DNA of 64,000 nt from positions 33,299 to 97,298 of the forward strand of contig JAFRWY010000040.1 of the NCBI GenBank assembly GCA_017437905.1. Direction: 5' to 3'. Positions 24,184-33,585 of the stretch are shown piece by piece. The stretch is from Eubacterium sp. Its GTDB lineage: Bacteria; Bacillota; Clostridia; Lachnospirales; Lachnospiraceae. The position numbers and the translations under genes are program-made. Each line of letters opens with the position of its first letter. Position 1 is the stretch's first letter. Below the pieces are notes generated by a model that saw only the letters and a program-made list of their open reading frames with translations, ran no database searches and was not told where the DNA came from.

Positions 24184-26664
24184 TTACTCGTACTTCAGTT
24201 CCTGTACCACACTCAGCTTGCGGCTCTTCAGCATGGTCGAGAAGGTTGCGATGAAGATGATCAATGTGATCACTCCGCCGTAGAGCGGGAGCTGAGCCCA
24301 GCTGAACACGATATTCATCGGAAGTCCGATAAAGCTGCAGAATGCTGTCATGGCTGCCGCCAGCAGGATCGTGAAGGGGATCGCGATGGCGATGCTCAGT
24401 GCTACCGAAAGCAGGCTTTCGGAAAGGACAAGCCCCATTCTCTTACTCTTGTTCATTCCCAGCGATGCCATCACTGCCATCTCCCGCTTTCTCTGGAAGA
24501 AGCAGATGGTGATATTGTTGAAGACACCGATGGATGCGATGATCATTGCGAGATATGCAAAGATTTCCATGATCATGACGATCTGCTGATTCTGCTCATT
24601 ATTGGTCCTGGTATCCTCGGCCTTGGTAGACCAGGTGGCCCCGAGATTCTTCAGGAAGGGCTTCATATCATTTTCAACCGAAGCCGCATCCCCGTTTACA
24701 CTGAAATACAGAGTGTCTGCTTCCTTTATGTGGAACTCCTTCTTAAAGACCTCTTCTTTCATCAGGATTCCGAGTCCCGCATCGAAGACCTTGCCGTCGT
24801 AGATTCCGATGATGGTGAAGGGAACCTTATTTCCGCTGACGGTAAGCTCCACGGTATCACCCACATCCTTCTTGATCTGCTTCTTCACCTTGATGGGAAG
24901 CAGAACCGCATTTCCTTCGCTGGCCTCCAGTGCCTCAAATTCTTCGGCGTACTTTTCCCTGACTTCAAAGTACCGGTCCATGTCACGCGCAAATGCTGCA
25001 GGTCGGATACCGATCGCAACTGCCGCAACATCATCTGCCTTGGTTTCTCCGAAATACATCGGGTTGATGTTTTCACTGCTTATATTCTCGTAAGACTCCA
25101 GTTTCTCAATAATCTTATCTGTGGTTGAGTGTGAGGGATCACTTTCCAGGATACCGGAGATGGAGTAATCATATTCCATATCCTCATACGCCTTGGTTAC
25201 CAGATCCGTCATGCTCTTCCCGAAGGAAGCGATCATCAGAACCGATGAGAGGGAAATGACGATCAGCACGATATTGTTCCTGAGCAGCTTGGAGCTGTGG
25301 ATATTGTTCATGGCCAGGTAGACCGTTGCATTGTTCCTGAACAGTTTGCAGAGAAGCCATGTCACGCCCTTCACGATGGAAGGTGTGATGAGCACGATGC
25401 CTGCATATGCTGCTGCAAATGCGAAGGGGGCCATGTTGCTCTTTGCGTCGCCGCTGAGACAGCAGCAGACGATGGCAAATGTCATAAGGGTTCCGCCGAT
25501 GATCCGCTTTGCCAGAACCTTGCCGGCTCTCTGCTCTACCCGGTTCAGGATCACGTCCTTGGCTTCCAGCTTCCGGATCGAACGTACCGGGAAGTATGCG
25601 GATGCTACCGAAAGGACTACCGAGAAGGCCATACCTGCAGCGATATAGATCCAGTTGATCTCGAAGGGTGTGTAGATTCCGTAATCTGCCAGCGGAGATA
25701 CCAGCCGGCCGATGATATAAAGAAGTGTTTCACCGATCACGCATCCGATCACACCACCGATCAGGCCGTAGAGCAGTCCCTCCAGAAGGATGATCCGCTC
25801 AACCTTCTTCTTGGTTGCGCCCTGGCTCATGAAGGTTCCGATCACGGACATCCGCTCAGTCAGGATCAGCTTGAATACGCCGTAGATAATGATCGCACTG
25901 ACGATCACGACGATCAGCATCATGGTATAGAGTCCGATGCTGACGGAGGAATCCATCACGATTTCCCCCTTGGTACTGAGAGCCGTAAGACCCGGATGAC
26001 TCTCATTAAAGCTCTCTGTGAAGGCATCAACCTCACCCTCGGTCACATTTCCGAAGATGCAGTTGTACTTGCCGTCCGCTCCCAGCTTTTCATTCATGTA
26101 GGAGTACGGAACGACCAGGGAGAAGGCTTCCGGCTTATCCGAGTAGAAGACCTGCTCGTCTGCGCTGATGGCGCCGACCTTGAATCGGATCTCCTCACCG
26201 GACAGGAAGATGGAGAAGCTGTCACCAACCTTCAGGTTGTCATGCTCTGCCACTCTTCTGGAAATGATACAGGAGGGCTCGCCTTCCGCCTTCTCACGGA
26301 TGAAATCCGTATTTCCCTCTGCCATCTGTCCCGTGTACTCCTGCCTGCCCCGGAGGCTGACATATCGTATCTTTTCTTCCGAGTTGATGATTCCGGTTAC
26401 CAGAAGCTCACCGGTCACATCCTTTAACTTATCATCTTTTACGGCTTCAATGTCGATGTACGGATCCTCCGCATCGGATACGATCCTGACATCCGAGGTG
26501 TTTCCCGCCTCATTCTGGGCGTCGAAACTGTCTACGACTACATTCACGACCCCGGCGCTGGCTACCAGCAGGGCCGTACTGATCGCGATCGAGAAAAGCA
26601 GCAGAAAGAACCGGCCTTTTTTCTCGAGCATGTTTTTTGAGATGTACTTCAGAAAGACACTCAC
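24184..26664 (-). CDS. FtsX-like ABC transporter permease
   Basis: An 826-residue permease with an N-terminal transmembrane helix (about 17-38), a large extracytoplasmic domain, and two FtsX/MacB_PCD-type membrane modules. One is around 260-400 (containing TERMSVIGTFMSQGATKK) and one at the C-terminus (containing KREMAVMASLGMNKSKRMG). The coupling-helix signatures in both modules are well conserved. The start is GTG at 26664 with GGGGAGGA nine bases upstream. The 173-base gap to its ATPase gene holds no recognisable feature. Divergent from the sugar-sensor/GGDEF gene. Confidence 0.9.
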   Translation of the reverse strand: MSVFLKYISKNMLEKKGRFFLLLFSIAISTALLVASAGVVNVVVDSFDAQNEAGNTSDVRIVSDAEDPYIDIEAVKDDKLKDVTGELLVTGIINSEEKIRYVSLRGRQEYTGQMAEGNTDFIREKAEGEPSCIISRRVAEHDNLKVGDSFSIFLSGEEIRFKVGAISADEQVFYSDKPEAFSLVVPYSYMNEKLGADGKYNCIFGNVTEGEVDAFTESFNESHPGLTALSTKGEIVMDSSVSIGLYTMMLIVVIVSAIIIYGVFKLILTERMSVIGTFMSQGATKKKVERIILLEGLLYGLIGGVIGCVIGETLLYIIGRLVSPLADYGIYTPFEINWIYIAAGMAFSVVLSVASAYFPVRSIRKLEAKDVILNRVEQRAGKVLAKRIIGGTLMTFAIVCCCLSGDAKSNMAPFAFAAAYAGIVLITPSIVKGVTWLLCKLFRNNATVYLAMNNIHSSKLLRNNIVLIVISLSSVLMIASFGKSMTDLVTKAYEDMEYDYSISGILESDPSHSTTDKIIEKLESYENISSENINPMYFGETKADDVAAVAIGIRPAAFARDMDRYFEVREKYAEEFEALEASEGNAVLLPIKVKKQIKKDVGDTVELTVSGNKVPFTIIGIYDGKVFDAGLGILMKEEVFKKEFHIKEADTLYFSVNGDAASVENDMKPFLKNLGATWSTKAEDTRTNNEQNQQIVMIMEIFAYLAMIIASIGVFNNITICFFQRKREMAVMASLGMNKSKRMGLVLSESLLSVALSIAIAIPFTILLAAAMTAFCSFIGLPMNIVFSWAQLPLYGGVITLIIFIATFSTMLKSRKLSVVQELKYE

Positions 26665-26779
26665 TTTACCATCCTCCCCTGTTAATTTGTTGTTTGCTGT
26701 TGACAGTGTTAACTGTATCGCATGAACATTAATTCATCTTTTGTGAATCATTTAAGATTTATTAGAGAAAGATTAATAT

Positions 26780-26808
26780 TTGATTAAAATGGAATTTCAT
26801 TGTATATT
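26780..26808 (+). promoter_or_regulatory. Sigma-A promoter of the PBP-GGDEF gene
   Basis: TTGATT (26780-26785), 17-base spacer, TATATT (26803-26808), giving a leader of about 65 bases. Upstream in the same divergent region is the inverted repeat ACAGTGTTAACTGT, whose role is unknown. Confidence 0.6.
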
Positions 26809-26881
26809 TAAGATAGGGGGAATGAAGGTATTTCAACCTTTTGCACGCAGAGTATTTGTATAGCAGTTTCAGGAGAAGTGT

Positions 26882-28762
26882 ATGTATCAAAACCACCCCA
26901 TTATCGGAATATGCATGGTCCGGGCGGACGACGAGCGGAACTTTACCATGATCGAAGCTCTGTCCCGGAAGATCCACGCCATCGGAGGGCGACTCATCAT
27001 CTACCAGTCCACCACACTCATGTCCTGGCAGTCCAAGCCGGAGGGCGGTGAAAAGGCTGTATTTAACATGGTGAACTACGACTATGTGGATCTGATGATC
27101 GTTTTCTCCGAGATCATTAATGATGAGGAACTGATTGATTCCATCATTCAGAATGCAAAGGCGCACAATAAACCGGTATTCACCATCGGCAAGCCGAAGC
27201 CCGGATGCACCAACTTCGGTTTTCTTTACGTGGACGGCATCGAGAAAGCGATCCGCCATGTGTATGAAGAACACGGCTGCCGCGATTACTGCTTCGTAGC
27301 AGGTCCTGAGGGGGAGGCTACTTCCGAGCTCCGGGTTGCAAAATACAGGGAAATGATGGACGAGTACGGACTTACGGAATCCCGTGACCGGATCTTCTAC
27401 GGCGGGTACTGGTCTGTGCCGGCAACCGAAGCCGCACACGAGATCCTGCAGCTGGACCATATGCCGAAGGCCATCATCTGTGCCAACGATATCATGGCGA
27501 TCACCATCGCCGATATCCTCGGTGAACAGGGGATCCGGGTTCCCCAGGATGTGATCATGACCGGTCTGGACGGAACGGTAGAGAGTCAGGCAAATGTGCC
27601 GTCCATCACCACCAGCGGCTGTGATATGGACGAACTGGCGGATATGATCGTCTCCGCATTTCAGAAGACACAAAAAAGCGAACCGCTGGAAGCGGAATAC
27701 CTCAGTCATTTCAGCCTGATCCCCAGTCAGTCCTGCGGATGCGCGGACCGCACCGACGGTGTTCACCTGTCCAGGTTCCTGAAGCAGAATATCGAGCGGC
27801 AGAATGAGAAGCTCTTCGTGGAGCTTTCCTTCCATGATATTTATGAAAAGATCCTCGGATCACCGGATGTGAAGAACATCCCCCGGATCCTGAGATCCAT
27901 GAAGTTTGTTGATCATCTGGAGATCATGGTAAATGAGGACAGTCTCCGGAACAACGTGAACCCCCTGATCGAGGACTATCGTGTCGGTCTGGACTTCCGT
28001 CAGCGTGTGATGTACCAGAGCGGACGGGACCTGTCCGAGCTTCCGTCAGCGACCCGGCTGCCGGATTTCTCACCGGATTTTGACCACCTGATCGGACTGG
28101 AGCGTCCCATAATCCTGTCCCCGCTCTGCTTCTTCTCCCGGGCCGTGGGCTATCTTGTCTACGCACCGGAGGTTACGATCCTGAACTATTATATGATCAT
28201 GCCCTACACCAACTCTCTCAGTGAGATCGTCGGCAGCTACAGCATGGTTCGCCATCTGGAATTCAACGTGACCCAGATGGACCATATGGCCCGGCATGAT
28301 TATCTGACGGATCTTTACAACCGGAACGGCTTCTATACGCATCTTCCGCAACTGATGAAGCGCTGCTCCACGCCGTTCTACGCCGCCATCACCATAGATA
28401 TGGACGGACTGAAGTATATAAATGATAAATACGGCCACGAAACCGGGGATCTTGCCATCCGTTATATCTCCCGTGCCGTTGCGGCTGCCGTAAATGCAAA
28501 TTCCATCTGCGGCAGGTTCGGCGGTGATGAGTTCGTGATCTGTGCGGCGCTGAACAATGTCCATGAGGCTGAACAGATCCGCCGCAGCATTCATAATTAC
28601 CTGACGGAACACATGACCAATACCAGCCTTCCCTGCGATGTCACTGTCAGCATAGGAACCTGTGTCATGGACAGCGAGGAGTTTGAGTTCGACGCCGCCC
28701 TGAAGGTATCCGACGAGCGGATGTATAAGGAAAAGAGCGGAAAGAAAAACCGAAGGACATAA
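26882..28762 (+). CDS. LacI-type ligand-binding domain fused to a GGDEF diguanylate cyclase
   Basis: A 626-residue soluble protein with no signal peptide or membrane helix. Residues 1-300 form a periplasmic-binding-protein-like domain as in LacI regulators (IGICMVRADDERNFTMIEAL, ICANDIMAITIADILGEQG, GLDGTVESQANVPSITT), but the DNA-binding helix-turn-helix is absent. A middle region (300-460) is unassigned. The C-terminal GGDEF domain (about 465-620) has the active motif RFGGDEFVIC and DMDGLKYINDKYGHETGD. No RxxD inhibitory site precedes GGDEF. It probably makes c-di-GMP in response to a cytoplasmic small molecule, perhaps a sugar. Confidence 0.9.
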   Translation: MYQNHPIIGICMVRADDERNFTMIEALSRKIHAIGGRLIIYQSTTLMSWQSKPEGGEKAVFNMVNYDYVDLMIVFSEIINDEELIDSIIQNAKAHNKPVFTIGKPKPGCTNFGFLYVDGIEKAIRHVYEEHGCRDYCFVAGPEGEATSELRVAKYREMMDEYGLTESRDRIFYGGYWSVPATEAAHEILQLDHMPKAIICANDIMAITIADILGEQGIRVPQDVIMTGLDGTVESQANVPSITTSGCDMDELADMIVSAFQKTQKSEPLEAEYLSHFSLIPSQSCGCADRTDGVHLSRFLKQNIERQNEKLFVELSFHDIYEKILGSPDVKNIPRILRSMKFVDHLEIMVNEDSLRNNVNPLIEDYRVGLDFRQRVMYQSGRDLSELPSATRLPDFSPDFDHLIGLERPIILSPLCFFSRAVGYLVYAPEVTILNYYMIMPYTNSLSEIVGSYSMVRHLEFNVTQMDHMARHDYLTDLYNRNGFYTHLPQLMKRCSTPFYAAITIDMDGLKYINDKYGHETGDLAIRYISRAVAAAVNANSICGRFGGDEFVICAALNNVHEAEQIRRSIHNYLTEHMTNTSLPCDVTVSIGTCVMDSEEFEFDAALKVSDERMYKEKSGKKNRRT

Positions 28763-28787
28763 AACCTCTTTCAAGAGGATAGATAAG

Positions 28788-28821
28788 AAAAGACAGGAAG
28801 CTTTTTCGCTCCCTGTCTTTC
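28788..28821. terminator. Bidirectional intrinsic terminator between convergent genes
   Basis: Stem AAGACAGG/CCTGTCTT extended by AGC/GCT around a T-rich loop, with T-rich DNA after it on the plus strand (TTTCTTAATT) and TTTTCTTATC on the minus strand. It separates the GGDEF gene from the lipoprotein gene. Confidence 0.75.
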
Positions 28822-28839
28822 TTAATTCCGTCTCCGGCT

Positions 28840-30867
28840 CTACGGTGCCACACTTTCGAGGCGTTCTTCCCACGCGGTCTTCTCCGGCCAGCCCGTGGTA
28901 TCAAAGCCCTTCCGGATCAGCCGGAAGAAGAATTTCCCCTTTTCCTGCATATGAGGTCCCGAGAAATACGCCGGCACCTCCTCATTGTCCCCCATCAGAT
29001 TCCCCATAAAATCGGCGATATCCTCTGTCTCGTAGGTCTTACTGTAGTTTCTGATAAAATACACATTTTCGTAGGTGTCCTCCGAATTGCCGACAGCGGT
29101 GTAGGTGTCGTCCGGCAGATCATTTTCCTCATAGGTGGATCCGTACTCAAAATCCTCCGGATTCAGATCCTGCCACGCCTCATAGAACTCACTGTAGTAT
29201 CCGTCGGCCAGCAGCTTATCGAAAATGGCATGGGCCGTTTCATGATAAATGGTTTCCGGATCCGGCGCCGCATCCGTTGCGGCAAACGCGATATATGTCT
29301 CCGTATAATCCGAGAACTCGATTCCTCCGGCTTCCTGAACCGTCCCTTCCCCATTTCCGATCAGATTCTTAACCAGATGGATCTGAAGGGGTGTCCCCGT
29401 CTGGTTCAGCTGCTGAAAGAACCCATCCGGATAATTCCCGTATGCCCGTCTCAGCCCTGCCAGTGACGCAAAGATCACCTGCCGGTCTGTCTGGGGCTCC
29501 GAAAGATAATCCCCGAAATCCAGCCGCGCATCCGTTCCCGTATGGATCTCGATCCCGAAGGCATCCTCGATCTCCTTCTCCATGGCCGAAAGATCCACCT
29601 CATCAAGCCGGAGCACCCGGTAGGGCACATGCTCCGGTTCCGGCTCCCCGGAAGGCGCCACCCGGCCAAAGGCCCAAAGCAGGAAATGCTCTCCGTCCCC
29701 GGCATATCCCTTCATGAACAGACATCCGTCATCCAACGCAAATGCGCCTACCGACACCGCATTTCCGAGATAATCGATCTCCGGCTCCGCCTCCAGCTGC
29801 CGGCATTTCCCTTCCGTATCCCGGAGCATCACCTGACGCACCCCGTATTCCCCGTAGTCCGTGGCGATCTGATATCCATTCAGGAAAATGTCGGCCCGGC
29901 ACTTATCTCCGTAATCCGCGGTATAGGTGTCCACCGTTTTTCCTGTGGTAAGATCCACGTCCATATATACGGCGAGTGTCCTATCATCCAGCAGCGGCGT
30001 GGCCGAAAATGTGGCCAGGCTCCCACTCACCCGAAAGAGATCATAGAAGGTGCATCCCTCCTCCGGCTCCCAGATGAATTCCGTATGAAAGCCCCTGCTC
30101 TTTCGGCAGAGTTCGTAGATCTTCAGTTCATAATCCTGAAAGAAGATCCTCCCGTCCGTCTGGGGAAGAAAGCGGAAGATCTGTCTGTCCCCCGTAAGAC
30201 CGAGGCTGGTGATCTCATCACTGCTCTGATCATAGATAAGCCCGTTCCCTGCCACACAGATGACCAGCGGATCCGGATTTACGATCTGCGGATAGACCAG
30301 CCAATGGTCCTCCCCGGGGATCTCTATCTCCCGGTTTTCTACAATATAGGACCGTTCTCCCGTGATCAGGTCCAGCCGGACCACGGAAAGACGGTATGCG
30401 TCCTCATTTTCGGGAAGCGTCACCTGTTCTCCCCGGTCCGCATTCATATACAGAAGACGCAGGACGCCCTTCTCCTCCACCGTCCAGTCCCAAAGCTGAA
30501 GCCCTTCCTCCACGGGAAGTAGTTCTGTCAGATCATAGACCCTGTTTGTCGCATCAAAAACCTGCACCGTATCCGGGAGCAGTTCCTCAAGGGGCAGACT
30601 GCTGCGGAGATACCCTGCTGCTTCTGCTGAACGATCCGCAACCTGTACCATCTCACCCAGTGGATCCTCCATCCCGCAGCCGGTGAAAAGGAGCAGCAGA
30701 ACCATAACAAGAACGACCGGAAGCCATCCCTGTCTGCCGGCCCTTCGGGCACTTCGCCCGGGTATTCGGTTGTCCGGTTTCCAAACACGGTTCCTTCTCT
30801 GATCCATGCTCTGCTCCATGCTCCGATCCACGCTCCGGTCCATGCCATGACCCATGCTCCAATCCAA
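28840..30867 (-). CDS. Lipoprotein with a HExxH zinc-peptidase-like C-terminal domain
   Basis: I do not recognise the family. A long basic N-terminus is followed by a membrane segment and lipobox (VLLLLFTGC), so the protein is probably anchored outside the membrane by lipidated Cys. The middle contains repeated hydrophobic/Trp-rich strands as in beta-propellers. The C-terminal quarter has IYHETAHAIFDKLL, a HExxH motif, with TEDIADFMGNL about 60 residues later as a possible third ligand; a gluzincin-like metallopeptidase is inferred. The start is uncertain: TTG at 30867 and several ATGs each follow GGAGC-like sites in a repetitive stretch. It is the last gene of the ABC/two-component operon, six bases after the regulator. 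Confidence 0.78.
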   Translation of the reverse strand: MDWSMGHGMDRSVDRSMEQSMDQRRNRVWKPDNRIPGRSARRAGRQGWLPVVLVMVLLLLFTGCGMEDPLGEMVQVADRSAEAAGYLRSSLPLEELLPDTVQVFDATNRVYDLTELLPVEEGLQLWDWTVEEKGVLRLLYMNADRGEQVTLPENEDAYRLSVVRLDLITGERSYIVENREIEIPGEDHWLVYPQIVNPDPLVICVAGNGLIYDQSSDEITSLGLTGDRQIFRFLPQTDGRIFFQDYELKIYELCRKSRGFHTEFIWEPEEGCTFYDLFRVSGSLATFSATPLLDDRTLAVYMDVDLTTGKTVDTYTADYGDKCRADIFLNGYQIATDYGEYGVRQVMLRDTEGKCRQLEAEPEIDYLGNAVSVGAFALDDGCLFMKGYAGDGEHFLLWAFGRVAPSGEPEPEHVPYRVLRLDEVDLSAMEKEIEDAFGIEIHTGTDARLDFGDYLSEPQTDRQVIFASLAGLRRAYGNYPDGFFQQLNQTGTPLQIHLVKNLIGNGEGTVQEAGGIEFSDYTETYIAFAATDAAPDPETIYHETAHAIFDKLLADGYYSEFYEAWQDLNPEDFEYGSTYEENDLPDDTYTAVGNSEDTYENVYFIRNYSKTYETEDIADFMGNLMGDNEEVPAYFSGPHMQEKGKFFFRLIRKGFDTTGWPEKTAWEERLESVAP

Positions 30868-30872
30868 ATATC

Positions 30873-31673
30873 TTAGCCAAGCTTCCGCAGGCGGTAGCCC
30901 ATGCCCCAGACCGTTTCGATATAATCGAAATCATCCATCTTCCGTAGCTTGCTCCGGAGATTGCTCATATGCACCTTCAGTGCCTGATCCTCCGGGTAGT
31001 ATTCTTCGTTCCATACGCTCTCAAAAAGATTCGCCTTCGAGAAGAGCTTCGTCGGATTCTCCATGAAAAGCCGGAGGATCTCATACTCCTTCGTTGTAAG
31101 GCCCAGCGGTTCTCCCTTCACGGTCACCTGCGCCGATTCCGTATCCAGCGTGATGGTTCCGTAGGAAAGCGGTTTCCGACCGGAGCCGCCTGTCCCTCCG
31201 GTTCTGTCGGTTCCTCCGGTTCTTCCGGTTCTTCCGGTCCGGCCGTTTCTGTCCGTAGTTTTCCCGCCGGTACCTTCCCGACCATCCCCTTCCCCGCCTC
31301 TAAGCTGCAGGGAGTACCGCCTTGCTACCGCTTCGATCCGCACAAGCACATCCGGCAGTTCGAAGGGCTTGATGATATAATCATCCGCTCCGGACCGCAT
31401 CATGCCGATCCGTTCATCCAGATTCGATACCGCGGAAATGACGATCACCGGGATATTCGTGATCTCCCGGAATCTGGGAAGCAGTTCATCCCCGGAGAAG
31501 CCCGGCAGCATCATGTCCAGCAGGATCATGCCATAGTCTTCCGTATGCGCCCGCAGTTCATTCAACCCGGCCACACCGTCGTACCGCTCGGTCACATCAT
31601 ATCCGTTCTTCTTTAGATAGACCGCCAGCAGCCCCGCGATCTCCTTATCGTCTTCGATTATGAGTAGTTTCAT
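30873..31673 (-). CDS. OmpR-family response regulator with repetitive linker
   Basis: A 266-residue regulator. The receiver shows LLIIEDDKEIAG, the phospho-acceptor in MILLDMMLPGFSG, VIVISAVSN and IIKPFELPD. The winged-helix domain ends in DQALKVHMSNLRSKLRK and GMGYRLRKLG. Between them the linker is expanded by a Gly/Arg/Thr repeat (GRTGRTGRTGGTDRTGGTGG) encoded by 9-bp units near 31182-31255, unusual for this family. ATG at 31673 is chosen because AAGGAA lies just upstream. The sensor kinase gene is 25 bases upstream, and the pair probably controls the ABC transporter genes of the same operon. Confidence 0.92.
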   Translation of the reverse strand: MKLLIIEDDKEIAGLLAVYLKKNGYDVTERYDGVAGLNELRAHTEDYGMILLDMMLPGFSGDELLPRFREITNIPVIVISAVSNLDERIGMMRSGADDYIIKPFELPDVLVRIEAVARRYSLQLRGGEGDGREGTGGKTTDRNGRTGRTGRTGGTDRTGGTGGSGRKPLSYGTITLDTESAQVTVKGEPLGLTTKEYEILRLFMENPTKLFSKANLFESVWNEEYYPEDQALKVHMSNLRSKLRKMDDFDYIETVWGMGYRLRKLG

Positions 31674-31698
31674 GGGTGGATTCCTTCCGTTTTCATAA

Positions 31699-32733
31699 TC
31701 AGTCGCTCTGAACACGCCAAACATATTTACCGGCCTTGCCTGAAGTTTCCGCCTTCGGCATGGAAAGCTTCAGTTCAAACACGCCCCCGGTTACATTTCC
31801 CTCAATCGTAAAATGCATGGCTTCCGCCAGTTCCTTACATACGTAGAGTCCCAGTCCCGTACCCTGACCGGTGCGGCCCTTCGCCCGGTAGAAGGGTTCG
31901 AAAATGTGGGCGGTATCCATCTCCGTGTATTCCCGGATATCGTTCCGGATGGTGAAAATGACTGCCTTTCCGGATTCCCCGGAACCCGGATTTCCATCCC
32001 CCGCATCACAGTTTTCCGTAATCTCCACCGCAAGGAAGCTCTTCGTATATTTTCTGGCATTGGAGAAAAGATTCTCCAGAATCCGTTCCAGATAATGCTT
32101 GTCCGCAAGAATCTCCATCTTCTCCTCGGGGATCTGAAACCGTGTCTCGATCTGCTCTTTCTCGATCCACTGGTACTGGCCGAGGATCACCTCGGACAGC
32201 ACGGTGTCCAGCCGGACCTTCTCAAGAGGGATTTTCTTCCTTGCATCCAGGTAAGTCACCTCAAAGAACTCATCCGAAAGAGAGCGAAGATACCGTACAC
32301 GCTCGGAAACGATGGTTAGATAATCCCGGATCTCCTTCAGATCATTCAATGCTTCCGGATACCTCTTCAGGATCTCATCCACCATTTGCAGATAGCCATC
32401 CGCCGCGGTAAGAGGCGTCCGGAAATCATGGGAAACTCCTGCCATAATGATCCGCACTCTCCGTTCCTCATCCTCGGATCGGTTCACCGCCTCCCGCAAT
32501 TCCTTCACCAGAAGGTTGATCTCCTTTGCCAGGTCAACCGTAGGCGCACCAAAGGAAGCAACCTTGATGGGTTGCTCCCTGTCGGTGGTTCTTATTTCAT
32601 TTATCTGCTCCCGAAAGTTTCTCAATTCCGCCCGCATACGGAGGTATCGCACCAGAAAGAACAGCGTGAGGATCAAAAGTACGCCGACGGCACAGAGGAG
32701 CAGGATGGTTGATGTGTCCATATTTGATACCAT
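31699..32733 (-). CDS. Sensor histidine kinase with a single N-terminal membrane helix
   Basis: About 344 residues. One transmembrane helix (TILLLCAVGVLLILTLFFLV) is followed by a coiled linker, the H-box GVSHDFRTPLTAADGYL, the N-box NLFSNARKYTK, and the ATP lid with GQGTGLGLYVCKELAE. With almost no extracytoplasmic part it may sense through its membrane neighbours, as kinases linked to ABC peptide transporters do. Several in-frame starts exist (32748, 32733, 32721); the most upstream one lies inside an interspersed repeat, so 32733 is used here with limited certainty. Confidence 0.88.
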   Translation of the reverse strand: MVSNMDTSTILLLCAVGVLLILTLFFLVRYLRMRAELRNFREQINEIRTTDREQPIKVASFGAPTVDLAKEINLLVKELREAVNRSEDEERRVRIIMAGVSHDFRTPLTAADGYLQMVDEILKRYPEALNDLKEIRDYLTIVSERVRYLRSLSDEFFEVTYLDARKKIPLEKVRLDTVLSEVILGQYQWIEKEQIETRFQIPEEKMEILADKHYLERILENLFSNARKYTKSFLAVEITENCDAGDGNPGSGESGKAVIFTIRNDIREYTEMDTAHIFEPFYRAKGRTGQGTGLGLYVCKELAEAMHFTIEGNVTGGVFELKLSMPKAETSGKAGKYVWRVQSD

Positions 32734-32742
32734 TCTTAAGCC

Positions 32743-32818
32743 TGTCATTCTGACGAACGAAGTGAGGAAGAATCCTTTCGTTCCGTTTCGGATTCATTAC
32801 ACTGGGGATTAAATGACA
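32743..32818. repeat. Interspersed inverted repeat, copy D (degenerate)
   Basis: Left end TGTCATTCTGACGAACGAAG, continuing to GAAGAATCC, resembles copies A to C. The right end (GGGGATTAAATGACA) is weaker. It lies in the gap between the permease and kinase genes of one operon and overlaps the most upstream possible start of the kinase. Confidence 0.6.
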
Positions 32819-32825
32819 CGCCGGT

Positions 32826-33581
32826 TTAGTAGTCCTTCTTCGAATATATGATATAAGAAATCACACCCCAAAGCAAGACTTCCCCCAAAAATCCGAGGAC
32901 AACCTCCGTGATCATGGTCCCGCCCATGGGTTGCATCAGCACAGTGCCCTGCTGGGATAGGCAGATGGTATTGATGATCGCGCTACTGTCCCCCCCAACC
33001 ACCAGGTCGGTGCCCTCGTCAAACATGAGCTCCTTTCCCGTGACGGCAGATGCGATCATAAGACCGATGGTTTCCACGATACTGCGGACATACACCAGCG
33101 CTGTTCCCACCATGCTCTTTACGATCATGGTAAGCAGTACGCCGAAAATGGTGGCGCGAAAGATCGAAAGGAAGAAGAGAGGCTCCCTTGCCATGATATC
33201 CCCGAGTCCGTCACTGTTCATGGCCGCTGCTATGGCAACCCCGATCATATGGGACAGGAATACGATCAATGCGGGGGGAAAAGCGATGGATACGATCTTG
33301 GAGAAAATGATCCGGACAGGACTATTTCCTGCCATTACCTCATACATGCTCGTTCTGTGATAATACCCCCGGCCCGTGATATAGGAAGCCATAAGAGAAG
33401 CCATCATCATGAATACCGTGATACCGGACATGCTCTGCCGGAAGAATGCATCCGCCGAATCCACTTTATCACCTGTTGTGAAGGGGACTGCGATCATCAT
33501 CAGCATCATGCAGATCGTGAAGATCCAGAACCCGTTGATCCTCTTGTTTCGATAGAATTCAGCCTTGATCAGCTTACCCAT
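32826..33581 (-). CDS. ABC-2-type transporter permease
   Basis: A 251-residue integral membrane protein with six hydrophobic segments, starting MGKLIKAEFYRNKR as is typical of ABC-2 permeases whose first helix follows a basic cytoplasmic end. The ATPase gene ends four bases upstream of this start. An AAGGAGGG site supports the ATG at 33581. Together with the ATPase, two-component pair and lipoprotein it resembles self-protection or bacteriocin/lantibiotic-immunity modules, but the substrate is unknown. Confidence 0.88.
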   Translation of the reverse strand: MGKLIKAEFYRNKRINGFWIFTICMMLMMIAVPFTTGDKVDSADAFFRQSMSGITVFMMMASLMASYITGRGYYHRTSMYEVMAGNSPVRIIFSKIVSIAFPPALIVFLSHMIGVAIAAAMNSDGLGDIMAREPLFFLSIFRATIFGVLLTMIVKSMVGTALVYVRSIVETIGLMIASAVTGKELMFDEGTDLVVGGDSSAIINTICLSQQGTVLMQPMGGTMITEVVLGFLGEVLLWGVISYIIYSKKDY

Positions 33582-33585
33582 ACTC

